DNA from: Mucilaginibacter mali
GTDB lineage: Bacteria > Bacteroidota > Bacteroidia > Sphingobacteriales > Sphingobacteriaceae
Length of the DNA stretch: 64,000 bases
Assembly: GCF_013283875.1 (NCBI RefSeq)
Contig: NZ_CP054139.1
Location: 5,456,001 to 5,520,000 of the forward strand
Reading direction: 5' to 3'
Every line of letters starts with the position of its first letter. Position 1 is the stretch's first letter. The notes below the pieces were generated by a model, which was given only the letters and a program-made list of their open reading frames with translations, did no database searches and was not told where the DNA came from. Shown here piece by piece: positions 17,003 through 24,983 of this stretch. A program made the position numbers and the translations under genes.

Positions 17003-18073
17003 TTAAAACAAACTCGTTTGCCGCCCATTTTTGGGGATGAACAGCGTGTGATCCATCGCCGGCATTTCGCGGCCTTGCATAAAACGGTTGCAGGCCATGC
17101 GGAAAAGCTGGTGGATAGACCGGGCTACTTGTCCTTCACCGCTCATGCGGCGGCCGTATTCGCTATCGTTCAGTGATCCATCATGGCAGGCGCGAATCAT
17201 GTTCAGCACCTTTTCGGCACGATCAGGGAACGCTTTGTGGATCCAGTCGGTAAATATTTCGGCAATACTGCCGTTCAGGCGTACAATGGTGAAGCCGGCC
17301 CCGCGCGCGCCACGGTCGGCTGCGGCTTTTATAATAGCTGGTACCTCGTTGCTGTTTAAGCCGGGGATGATGGGGGCAGCCATTACCCTTACGGGGATGC
17401 CACGTTCCGATAGTTTTTGTATCACGTTCAACCGGCCGCTGGCAGTAACGGTGCGCGGTTCCAGTTTTTGGCGCAGTTGCTCGTTTAACGAATTGAGGGA
17501 TACGTTTACGCTAACCAAATTCATAGATGCCAGTTCGGCCAGGATATCGATATCGCGAAGGATCAAATTATTCTTGGTAATGAAGGCTACGGGATTGCGA
17601 TAGCGCAGAAACAATTCGAGCATGCGGCGGGTAATTTCCAGTTTGCGTTCTATTGGCTGATAACAATCGGTATTGCCCGATAGCAGGATGGTTACCGGTT
17701 TGTAATTCTTTTTATTAAAATATTCTTCCAGCAGTTCGGGTGCGTTGCGTTTAACGATGATCTTGCGTTCGAAATCCAGCCCGGCACTGAAGCCATAATA
17801 TTCGTGGCTATTGCGGGCATAACAGTAGATGCAACCATGCTCGCAACCCTGGTAGGGGTTAATGGAGTGCATATTGCCCAGGTCGGGGCTATTGCTTTCG
17901 CTGACGATCTTTTTCGGGGTTTCCTCGTAGATCTGTGTGGCCGAATTTTCCAGTAAAGGTTCATCAATCCCCTCTATATGGTCCTGCACATATTTACGCT
18001 GTAAAAACTTGTTGTGGGTATTAACCTGCGCACCCCTGCCCTTAAAAAACTCCGGATTATCCTCATGTGCCAT
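17003..18073 (-). CDS. PA0069-family radical SAM protein
   Basis: The radical SAM cluster motif is CEHGCIYC (Cys77, Cys81, Cys84) within INPYQGCEHGCIYCYARNSH, the signature of the PA0069 family related to spore photoproduct lyase. A TIM-barrel follows (TILLSGNTDCYQPIE, VAFITKNNLILRDID, SVNVSLNSL, GRLNVIQKLSERGIPV). At 356 residues it is of normal size and cytoplasmic. Function in this family is not established. It begins 29 nt after the stop of the response regulator gene on the same strand, so it may be the last gene of that signalling unit. A 10-bp dyad in the gap leaves room for its own control. Confidence 0.92.
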   Translation of the reverse strand: MAHEDNPEFFKGRGAQVNTHNKFLQRKYVQDHIEGIDEPLLENSATQIYEETPKKIVSESNSPDLGNMHSINPYQGCEHGCIYCYARNSHEYYGFSAGLDFERKIIVKRNAPELLEEYFNKKNYKPVTILLSGNTDCYQPIERKLEITRRMLELFLRYRNPVAFITKNNLILRDIDILAELASMNLVSVNVSLNSLNEQLRQKLEPRTVTASGRLNVIQKLSERGIPVRVMAAPIIPGLNSNEVPAIIKAAADRGARGAGFTIVRLNGSIAEIFTDWIHKAFPDRAEKVLNMIRACHDGSLNDSEYGRRMSGEGQVARSIHQLFRMACNRFMQGREMPAMDHTLFIPKNGRQTSLF

Positions 18074-18079
18074 AGCACA

Positions 18080-18104
18080 AATTTGCTAATTTATTTAGCA
18101 AATT
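18080..18104. promoter_or_regulatory. Inverted repeat upstream of the radical SAM gene
   Basis: AATTTGCTAA (18080-18089) pairs exactly with TTAGCAAATT (18095-18104). It overlaps the response regulator stop codon. It may be an operator or a weak attenuator. Confidence 0.5.
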
Positions 18105-18738
18105 ACAATTCTATCAATTTATTTTTTATGGCATAAAGTACCAGGCCAACACGGCTTTTTATCTGTAGTTTCTCAAAAAGCTGGTCGCGGTAACCATCAA
18201 CCGTGCGCGCGCTGATGCACATGGTGTCGGCTATTTCTTTGTAGGTCAATTCGGTAGCGGCAAGCTTTAAAAACTCCAGTTCGCGGCTGTTTAGTTTGAT
18301 CAGTTCGGGCTTATGGTTAAAGCTGTTGATGATGTGGCGGGTAACAAACTCGGGGTAATAAACTTCTCCCTGCGATACCTTTTGCAGCGCCTGCTCAAAC
18401 TCGTGTGGTTCGGCATCTTTTAGCAGGTAACCTTTTACGCCCATCTTCACCATTTCCAGCACCTTTTCGGCATCGCCAAACATGCTAAGGATGATAATAT
18501 GGATATCCGGGTAGTTTTTGCGCAGCCAGCGGGCGGTTTCGGTACCATCCATTATTGGCATGTTGATATCCAATAAGATAATATCAGGCTTAACTTTTGG
18601 GGTAAGCTTGTTGGTTAGTTCTTCGCCATTGCCGGCTTCAAACAAAACCTGGTAGCCTTTAAATTCGCTGATAAGCGACGCGATGCCGCTGCGAAAAAGG
18701 CGATGATCGTCAACCAGCGCTATTTGGATGGGTGCCAT
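18103..18738 (-). CDS. NarL/FixJ-type response regulator
   Basis: The receiver domain shows the acidic pair VDDHRLFRSG (Asp10/11), phospho-acceptor Asp57 in IILLDINMPIMDG, and Lys in GYLLKDAE. A LuxR-type helix-turn-helix fills about residues 148-208 (LNSRELEFLKLAA, YKEIADTMCISARTVDGYR). It would be phosphorylated by the histidine kinase encoded just upstream, whose coding end overlaps it by 29 nt. The output genes are unknown. Confidence 0.95.
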   Translation of the reverse strand: MAPIQIALVDDHRLFRSGIASLISEFKGYQVLFEAGNGEELTNKLTPKVKPDIILLDINMPIMDGTETARWLRKNYPDIHIIILSMFGDAEKVLEMVKMGVKGYLLKDAEPHEFEQALQKVSQGEVYYPEFVTRHIINSFNHKPELIKLNSRELEFLKLAATELTYKEIADTMCISARTVDGYRDQLFEKLQIKSRVGLVLYAIKNKLIEL

Positions 18739-19558
18739 CTATATTTAGTTGTTTAAATGGATCGAGTTTAACTTTAATTATACAGCCTTGCCCCGGCGCT
18801 GTTTCAAGCGTTGCTACGGCACCGATCAGGGCCGCACGGCTTTCCATATTCTTTAATCCGGCACCGTTTTTTGTGTTGGCCGTATCGGTGGTAAAGCCAA
18901 TTCCGTCATCGGCAAGCGTCAAATTAAACGATTCTTCGTCATATATCAAACTAATGCTAAAATTACGCGCGTGGGCATATTTCAGCGCGTTATTCAACGC
19001 TTCCTGGAAAATGCGGAACAATACCAGTTCGCGTTGCTCACCCAGGCTGTATTGATCGCCGCTTACCTGCAAATTTATTTTGATCAACCCGCTTTTGTTA
19101 ACGCGGTCTATCTCCAAATTCATCGATCGCACCAGGCCAAACTGGCTGATCTGTTGAAAACTCAAACTCTTGGAAAGGTTGCGCAGATCGGTAATTACCT
19201 GGGCCAGCAGGTCGCGGCTCTCGTCTATCTTTCGCTGTTTTTTATCCTCGGCCATACTGGCGGTAGTGCCCAGGTTAAGTTTAACAAACGAAAGCACCTG
19301 CCCGATGTTATCGTGCAGTTCCTGGCTGATATAATTGAGGGTTTGCTCCTGCACTTCTATCTGGGTGGTTAGTATCTCCTGGCTGAAGACAGCCTTCATA
19401 TGTTCCTGCTCGGTAATATGTATGGTGCGTTTTTTTTGATAAAAGAATAGAAAGCTGATGATGAAAATACCCAGCAACAATAGCATAATGGTGCCTGCTA
19501 TAATGATGAGGACATAGTCTTGATCGGCCTGAAACATAGAAACGCAATTATTAAGCAA
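18710..19558 (-). CDS. Sensor histidine kinase, HisKA_3 type
   Basis: One N-terminal membrane span (about residues 15-40) with almost no periplasmic part leads into a coiled linker. The H-box YISQELHDNIGQVLSFVKL follows (His82), typical of kinases paired with NarL regulators. The ATPase domain has an FRIFQEALNNALKYAHA N-box and G-boxes LADDGIGF and NGAGLKNMESRA. Such minimal sensors usually take input from a membrane partner. The upstream gene, which encodes a multi-span protein and overlaps this one by 61 nt, is the natural candidate. A second possible start lies 7 codons in, at MFQADQ. Confidence 0.94.
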   Translation of the reverse strand: MLNNCVSMFQADQDYVLIIIAGTIMLLLLGIFIISFLFFYQKKRTIHITEQEHMKAVFSQEILTTQIEVQEQTLNYISQELHDNIGQVLSFVKLNLGTTASMAEDKKQRKIDESRDLLAQVITDLRNLSKSLSFQQISQFGLVRSMNLEIDRVNKSGLIKINLQVSGDQYSLGEQRELVLFRIFQEALNNALKYAHARNFSISLIYDEESFNLTLADDGIGFTTDTANTKNGAGLKNMESRAALIGAVATLETAPGQGCIIKVKLDPFKQLNIDGTHPNSAG

Positions 19559-20160
19559 GAATATAAAATAATGTTGGCCACTCCGCTAACAACATGAAAA
19601 ATTTCCCTGAATAATAATGGCCGGCTATACGCTAAATTAAACGAAGCGAAAAACAAAAATTCGGATAAGAAAAAGAACAGCAGGCCGGTGTTGACCCAAA
19701 AATCGGGCTTGTGCAGCAGGGCCGTTTCCTTATCAAACTCACCCATCAGCAAATAAAAGAAGCGGCATACCATAATGATCAGCACGCCGTACTGTATCAC
19801 AATAGCGATGGAGCACAACCGCATAATGCCCTGTATAAAGCAAATATCTATCAGCGTAAAAGTGAATACGCAAAGCGTAATAAAGGTGAAGCGTTTTTTC
19901 TCCTTCTTTTCGCGATAAGCACTAATAATAAAGAAGCTGTAGAACAGGTATTCGAACGCGATCTCGATATTTACCGCCCATAAATTTGATTTATTGGGGC
20001 CTATGCCAAAAAGCTTGTTAGACGACCCATACTCATACAATAAGATAATGGCCAGGTAAGGCAAAAAAAGCTTGTAGCGGGTAAGGTTGAATCTCTTGTA
20101 CGAGAAAAGGCAAATAAAAAAAGCGGCTACTTCTAAAACTAAATTAATTATTCTGGCCAT
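19498..20160 (-). CDS. Multi-span membrane protein upstream of the kinase
   Basis: This 220-residue protein has about seven hydrophobic segments (starting near residues 5, 30, 60, 92, 115, 155 and 190) separated by short Lys/Arg-rich loops such as YREKKEKKR. No known family motif is recognised. It overlaps the histidine kinase gene by 61 nt, so the two are very tightly coupled. I infer that it senses a signal in the membrane and passes it to the kinase, which lacks its own sensor domain. A transport role is not excluded. Confidence 0.8.
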   Translation of the reverse strand: MARIINLVLEVAAFFICLFSYKRFNLTRYKLFLPYLAIILLYEYGSSNKLFGIGPNKSNLWAVNIEIAFEYLFYSFFIISAYREKKEKKRFTFITLCVFTFTLIDICFIQGIMRLCSIAIVIQYGVLIIMVCRFFYLLMGEFDKETALLHKPDFWVNTGLLFFFLSEFLFFASFNLAYSRPLLFREIFHVVSGVANIILYSCLIIAFLCFRPIKTMSSSL

Positions 20161-20173
20161 ACGAAATGTAAAT

Positions 20174-20198
20174 GCCGGTTATTTTATCAATAACCGGC
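20174..20198. terminator. Hairpin between the Cys-tailed gene and the membrane protein gene
   Basis: GCCGGTTATT (20174-20183) and AATAACCGGC (20189-20198) form a perfect 10-bp stem with a 5-nt loop. The tract after it on the minus strand is only weakly T-rich. Partial attenuation or mRNA processing is as likely as full termination. Confidence 0.45.
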
Positions 20199-20219
20199 GT
20201 TTCACCATAAATATAAGTC

Positions 20220-20720
20220 TTAGTCGATAGCGCAGCCACAGCCGGTATCAGGCGGGCAGATGAGCCCGTGGTTTACACCGCGGCCATCGCCTTCACCTTC
20301 GGTATCACCACTTTTTCCATCAGCGCCGGCTTCTACAAGGTCCTCATCGTTTTTGATCAGGTCGCGGTCGCGTTGGCCATTGATGTTTTTGGTAGGTACC
20401 AATATTACGGTTTGCTGGTTGTGATAATGAGACGGGATCTCATGGTCGCGGTGCAGCACGCCGGTTTTGTGTACGGCAAAATAAACACGCAGGCCAAATT
20501 CATTATTGTTTTCGGCATTGCAGCCATGGTCGGCAAACATCTGGTCGATGGCTGCCTTGGTAAACCAAACACTTTTTGAATCTTTAGTGCGGTCAAGGTC
20601 AACTATATTGCCGTTCTCGTCCTTCTTTTTAATTACTTCGTAATAGTTATCAACTAATTTTTGTAACTGGCTTTTCTTCACACCACCATTGCCGCGCGAA
20701 GTAGGGTTTAATTTTGACAT
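20220..20720 (-). CDS. Small hypothetical protein with Cys-rich C-terminal tail
   Basis: This 166-residue protein has no signal peptide or membrane span. It starts with a basic Ser/Gly/Lys region and has a folded-looking middle (about residues 45-110, containing HGCNAENNNEFGLRVYFAVH and IPSHYHNQQTVILVPT). An acidic Gly/Asp/Glu-rich linker follows, then the tail NHGLICPPDTGCGCAID with three Cys. It is the first gene of a minus-strand series with the membrane protein, histidine kinase, response regulator and radical SAM protein. I do not recognise a characterised family. The Cys tail suggests metal binding, a redox switch or modification, none of which is shown. Confidence 0.75.
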   Translation of the reverse strand: MSKLNPTSRGNGGVKKSQLQKLVDNYYEVIKKKDENGNIVDLDRTKDSKSVWFTKAAIDQMFADHGCNAENNNEFGLRVYFAVHKTGVLHRDHEIPSHYHNQQTVILVPTKNINGQRDRDLIKNDEDLVEAGADGKSGDTEGEGDGRGVNHGLICPPDTGCGCAID

Positions 20721-20933
20721 TGGGCTTTAATTTATAGGTTAATATTTGGCTAAAAATAACATTATGTTTCAAATAAAAGCATACCGTTTTTTCACGGTAT
20801 AAAACACAGTTAAAACCCCCTTACATACTGTGGTTTACACTAAAATTCAACCCATTATATTTTGTCAATTTTGATGCGCACGTCAATCTTAACCTATAAA
20901 CACAATTTGGCTTAAAAAACTGTTATATATTTT

Positions 20934-22061
20934 ATGCGAAGCCTGCTACAACGACTACTAAAAAAGCCGATCATCAGGCTGACCGATAAATACTCATCGC
21001 GCCCCGATAAAAAGCGCGTGAACAAGGCATTGACCGAACTTTACCAGGATATTGCCGGTGGAGGCAGCAAACGCGGGAAAGTGATCCCGTTCGACGCGTC
21101 GGCACAAAAATTCATCATCCTGTCCGATCAGCATAAGGGCGCGCGCGATGGCGCAGATGATTTTGCCATGGCCGAGAAAAATTACCTGGCCGCGCTGGAT
21201 CATTATAACCGCAACAGCTTTCATTACATTAACCTGGGCGATAGCGAGGAACTTTGGGAGAACCGGTACCTGAGCATTAAAAAACATAACAAAGCTACGT
21301 TTGAGCACGAGCAGCTTTTTTTAAAGCGTAATGCTTTCACCAAGATCTTCGGTAATCACGATCTGTATTGGGATAACGATCCGCTGGCGGCATTTGGCCT
21401 GTCGCAATTGTATGGCCAAAGCGTAAAAGTTTTAGAGGGCGTTGTGCTGCAAACCAAAGTCCATAACAGGGAATTATCTATCTACCTAACACATGGCCAC
21501 CAGGGCGATCTGCAAAGTGATGGCAACTGGCTTAGCAAGTGGTTTATATCAAACGTATGGGGTCCGCTGCAGGCATATCTACGTATTAACCCCAATACCC
21601 CCGCCAATAACGATCAGCTGAAGACCACGCACAACCGCATGATGTATGAATGGAGCGAAAAGCGCGAAGACCTGCTGCTGATCACCGGGCATACGCACCA
21701 GCCGGTGTTTAAATCGTTAACGCATCTTGAAACCTTGTATGCCGGACTTGACAAAGCCAAGGCAGACAACGATGAACCCCGCATACGCAACCTGCAGCAC
21801 CAGATTGATGAACGCCATTTTAAGGGCGATAAGGTTTTAGAATTTAAAGACCATGACTATAAACCGTGCTACTTTAACAGCGGCTGCTGCTGTTTTGACG
21901 ACGGCGACATTACCGGGATAGAAATTGAGGATGGGCACATACGGCTGATCAAGTGGAAATATATAACGCATAAACAGCCACAAAGGGTGGTACTTGATGA
22001 ATGCAGCCTGGGCGACCTTGTAAACTTTGGCAATAAAAAACCACAGTTACAGCACGCCTAA
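20934..22061 (+). CDS. Calcineurin-like metallophosphoesterase
   Basis: All metal-binding blocks are present: SDQHKGARDGAD in the DxH position, NLGDSEELWE, FGNHDLYWDND (GNHD), THGHQGD and ITGHTHQPVF. The two-metal centre should therefore be intact. At 375 residues it is larger than the bare fold. The extra parts are an N-terminal basic region and a C-terminal portion with a Cys cluster (FNSGCCCFDDGDI). There is no signal peptide, so it is cytoplasmic. Substrate is unknown. It converges with the LUD-domain gene; only 4 nt separate the two stop codons. Confidence 0.92.
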   Translation: MRSLLQRLLKKPIIRLTDKYSSRPDKKRVNKALTELYQDIAGGGSKRGKVIPFDASAQKFIILSDQHKGARDGADDFAMAEKNYLAALDHYNRNSFHYINLGDSEELWENRYLSIKKHNKATFEHEQLFLKRNAFTKIFGNHDLYWDNDPLAAFGLSQLYGQSVKVLEGVVLQTKVHNRELSIYLTHGHQGDLQSDGNWLSKWFISNVWGPLQAYLRINPNTPANNDQLKTTHNRMMYEWSEKREDLLLITGHTHQPVFKSLTHLETLYAGLDKAKADNDEPRIRNLQHQIDERHFKGDKVLEFKDHDYKPCYFNSGCCCFDDGDITGIEIEDGHIRLIKWKYITHKQPQRVVLDECSLGDLVNFGNKKPQLQHA

Positions 22062-22065
22062 GTAA

Positions 22066-22704
22066 TTAGCCATCGAGCAGGAAAACAAACAACTCCTTAG
22101 GGCCATGGGCGCCCAACACCAGCGTTTTCTCGATATCGGCCGTACGGCTTGGGCCGGTGATATTGCTGATCATACTGGGGATATTGCTGCCATATTTTTC
22201 CTTTAGCAATTTAAAGGCATCCTTTAAATCGGGTACCAGTTGCGATGTATAGGCTACCACCAAATGCACCGGCGGGTAAATGCTAAGCCTGCGCCCGGCG
22301 CCATTGGCGTTGCTGATCATTATGCTGCCATTGCGGGCCACCAGGGCTTCGCAAAGGGTTATGCCTGCTTCGGCCTGGTCAAAATCTTTATCGGTCTCAA
22401 AAAAGGGGAATTCGTAGTTCTTTAATAATTGCTGCAGGGCGGGTTCCCAGCAGTATATCTTGTGCCAGCTGCGCTCTTCGGCAATGGTGAGCAGTTGTTC
22501 TATCAGGTGTATCTCGTCTTCGCAAAAAATAAAGTTGCCGGCCACCGCCATCAGTTGCTCGGCGAAGATCACCTCCAGCAGTTCGTCATTATCGGCATAA
22601 AGTGGTAGTTGCTCCAGGTTGGGGTAGGGGTTGTCCCGCTTCTCCAGCAAGGCGCTGCGCACTTTTTTCAGCAATTTTTCTTTGGCTGTGGTAATGTTTT
22701 TCAT
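22066..22704 (-). CDS. LUD-domain (LutC/YkgG-like) protein
   Basis: The 212-residue protein matches the LUD fold: GITLCEALVARNGSIMIS, IYPPVHLVVAYTSQLVPDL, NITGPSRTADIEKTLVLGAHGPKELFVFLLD. The GPSRTADIE plus GxHGPKEL pair is the clearest hallmark. LutC acts with LutA and LutB (iron-sulfur proteins) in L-lactate oxidation in Bacillus. Neither neighbour is present here, so a lactate role is only inferred. It lies 73 nt downstream of the GH43-like gene on the same strand. Confidence 0.88.
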   Translation of the reverse strand: MKNITTAKEKLLKKVRSALLEKRDNPYPNLEQLPLYADNDELLEVIFAEQLMAVAGNFIFCEDEIHLIEQLLTIAEERSWHKIYCWEPALQQLLKNYEFPFFETDKDFDQAEAGITLCEALVARNGSIMISNANGAGRRLSIYPPVHLVVAYTSQLVPDLKDAFKLLKEKYGSNIPSMISNITGPSRTADIEKTLVLGAHGPKELFVFLLDG

Positions 22705-22777
22705 GCTTGCTTAACGTACCGGTTGAGTTTGGCTTCAAAAGTACAAAAAGCTCAGTACATTATGTTCAGGTACCCGC

Positions 22778-24193
22778 TCAATTAACTAACACCTGATCTA
22801 TCCAAACCATGTTTCCCTTACTGCCATAATCGTTCCGGCGCTTATCGCTCCATTTGCTGTGTTCGCCTAAAACGGTAATGGTTAAGGTATAATCATCTTC
22901 GGGCAAAAGCGGATTAATGAACCTGATACCTTTTGTTTGATTAAGGGAATACATGTCTATCGTAGCCGTCAATATTTTTTTACCACGGCGGTTACTGATA
23001 CTTATCTGTGCATAGCCACCTGTTGGCCCGGTCGGGCCATAAACCACTACCCGCTTACCGTGAAATTTAACAGTAAGCATGGCGCCCTTTTCATCAGAGC
23101 TGCCGTTAGCTAAGTTTGAAGAAGTATTATGCTGCCAGTTCCCGGTAAATGCATACGCGTTTTTATCACCGGCCAGTACGCTTTTGCCGGTTATCAAATT
23201 TTGCAGCGGGGGCATGTTCCAATGAGTATCTAAACACCAGCTATCCATATAATTTGGTATATATAACGATGTGCCGTGGATGTAAAGCGGTTGCCACACA
23301 TAAGTAGCTGCCGATGCCTGTCGCGGGTACGACCATCTATCGCCCATGAACATAAAAATAGTATCCCGTTCGGTTTCAACAGGGAGCACAAAGGTAGTTT
23401 GCGAGTTATAGGTCAGGCTGCCCTCGGGCGCAAATAGTCCGCGGGCCGTCCATGGGCCTTTTAATGATGTTGCCGTCAGGTAGAAATTATCATTACGTTC
23501 CCAACTGGTGCGGTGCGAGCCGAGCCAAAAGTAAATTCCGCCCTTTTTCAATATTGCCGGCGACTCGCATTCGGGCGACATATCTTTGATGACCTGTTCG
23601 GTGGCGCTTTTGTAATCGTCGCTCAACCGGTAGATCTCGCCGCTGTGCAGTAGCAGATAGCCCGTGCCATCCGTATCCTGGAAGGTACCCATATCCCATT
23701 TCCGTATCGGTTTGCCGTTAAACAATATCGGCCCGCGAAAGGTATATGGTCCCGTAATTTTACTTGCCGTAGCATAGCCAATGCATTGGTCTTTATATCC
23801 CATATCGTCGGTATGCATCAGCATCACATATTCACCGGTTTTGGGGCACTTCATCACCTTCGCACGTTCGCCAACGCGATTGGGGCCAAGCCGGCCGCTA
23901 TCCTGCACGGGTAGGGCAATACGCTCAAACTTCCAGTGGCTCAGGTCGGTTGATGAATAACAATTGAAGCCTGTGAACGCGTTTGTCGTATCAGAATGCT
24001 TTTCGCCGAATAGATAATAACGGCCATTATCTTTAATAATACCCGCCGCGTGGGCGCTTACCACCTGTCCGCGGTCATCAAACCAGGGCACGCCCGAGTA
24101 AATAGTAGAGGCGATGCCGGTTTTTTGAGCGATGGCGTTGCCAGAAAGAGTTAAGAATAGTAGTGTGAGAATAGATTGGGAGAAATTTTTCAT
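22778..24193 (-). CDS. Exported GH43-like glycoside hydrolase with C-terminal beta-domain
   Basis: After a signal peptide (about residues 1-22) a five-bladed beta-propeller hydrolase is indicated by SAHAAGIIKDNGRYYLFGE, CYSSTDLSHWKFE, RKWDMGTFQDTDGTGYLLLHSGEIYRLS and CESPAILKKGGIYFWLGSH. This resembles GH43-type exo-galactosidases, such as the exo-beta-1,3-galactanase branch. Residues about 350-471 form a separate beta-rich module (VKFHGKRVVVYGPTGPTGG, WIDQVLVN at the end) that may bind carbohydrate. It is 69 nt downstream of the SGNH esterase and GH28 genes, suggesting combined attack on pectin side chains. Exact specificity is uncertain. Confidence 0.85.
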   Translation of the reverse strand: MKNFSQSILTLLFLTLSGNAIAQKTGIASTIYSGVPWFDDRGQVVSAHAAGIIKDNGRYYLFGEKHSDTTNAFTGFNCYSSTDLSHWKFERIALPVQDSGRLGPNRVGERAKVMKCPKTGEYVMLMHTDDMGYKDQCIGYATASKITGPYTFRGPILFNGKPIRKWDMGTFQDTDGTGYLLLHSGEIYRLSDDYKSATEQVIKDMSPECESPAILKKGGIYFWLGSHRTSWERNDNFYLTATSLKGPWTARGLFAPEGSLTYNSQTTFVLPVETERDTIFMFMGDRWSYPRQASAATYVWQPLYIHGTSLYIPNYMDSWCLDTHWNMPPLQNLITGKSVLAGDKNAYAFTGNWQHNTSSNLANGSSDEKGAMLTVKFHGKRVVVYGPTGPTGGYAQISISNRRGKKILTATIDMYSLNQTKGIRFINPLLPEDDYTLTITVLGEHSKWSDKRRNDYGSKGNMVWIDQVLVN

Positions 24194-24262
24194 TGATGGT
24201 TATGCTATGTGCAACCACATCGATGGATGTGAAACCCATCGCTATAATGGTTAAGGTTTTGT

Positions 24263-24958
24263 TTACTTCACCATCAGTGCAACTACCGGTTCTATCAGCT
24301 TGCGCGATGCTACGGCATCCATGTGCAGGCCGTCGGTGCTCATGGTTTCCATATCAAGGCCCGGGGTTTTATGGCCGTTCACAAACAGGCAGCCGTTCTT
24401 TTTGGCTATCTTTTCAAAGCTTTTGCTCATGGCCTCTACGCGCTTGTTACCGCCGATGTATTTTTCCTGCGTATCGGTCTTGCTGCCATAGGGGGGAGGC
24501 GAGATGATAATGATCTTCGCTTTATTGATGGTGGGATAAGGGCAGTTTTTTATCTTTTTGATCAGCGTTTCCAGGTTACCGGGTACCTCCTGCTGGCGCG
24601 GGTCGAAGATGGCCTTAGCATCGTTGGTGCCCAGTTCCATCACCACAAAATCGTAGGGGCGGTCGCCGGTTGCATCGGCGGCCTTTTTCAGGTTGCCATC
24701 TATCACCATCAGCGAATTGGCGGTGGTATCATTTAAATTAATGAAGCCAATGGTCCGGCCCGATTTGCTGATGTTAAACACCGTAGCATTGGGTAGCGCT
24801 GTCTTTAACTGGATTGGCCAGCTATGGGGAAAGGTACCATTACTATCGCCAAGTGTAAAAATATTCAGTTTCTTGTCTGACAATGCCGTGCCCTGCGCAT
24901 GCGATAAGAACGGCAGCAGCGATAATAAAACAACCATAAGCCTCATTTTATTTTTCAT
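24263..24958 (-). CDS. SGNH/GDSL hydrolase, probable rhamnogalacturonan acetylesterase
   Basis: The signal peptide ends at about residue 22 (LSHAQG). SGNH blocks follow: LGDSNGT (Ser nucleophile, block I), the Gly region, ELGTNDAK (block III) and STDGLHMDAVASRKL (Asp/His of block V). At 231 residues it matches rhamnogalacturonan acetylesterases, which remove acetyl groups from pectin. It follows the GH28 gene by 25 nt and precedes the GH43-like gene, so the substrate guess comes from both family and context. Confidence 0.9.
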   Translation of the reverse strand: MKNKMRLMVVLLSLLPFLSHAQGTALSDKKLNIFTLGDSNGTFPHSWPIQLKTALPNATVFNISKSGRTIGFINLNDTTANSLMVIDGNLKKAADATGDRPYDFVVMELGTNDAKAIFDPRQQEVPGNLETLIKKIKNCPYPTINKAKIIIISPPPYGSKTDTQEKYIGGNKRVEAMSKSFEKIAKKNGCLFVNGHKTPGLDMETMSTDGLHMDAVASRKLIEPVVALMVK

Positions 24959-24983
24959 GATGTTCCTGTTTAATATAAGCTGT

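Noticed and set aside
17003..18073. Radical SAM gene as a RiPP maturase
   Set aside because: The CEHGCIYC core and neighbouring motifs fit the PA0069/spore-photoproduct-lyase-like family, and no SPASM domain or RRE is visible.
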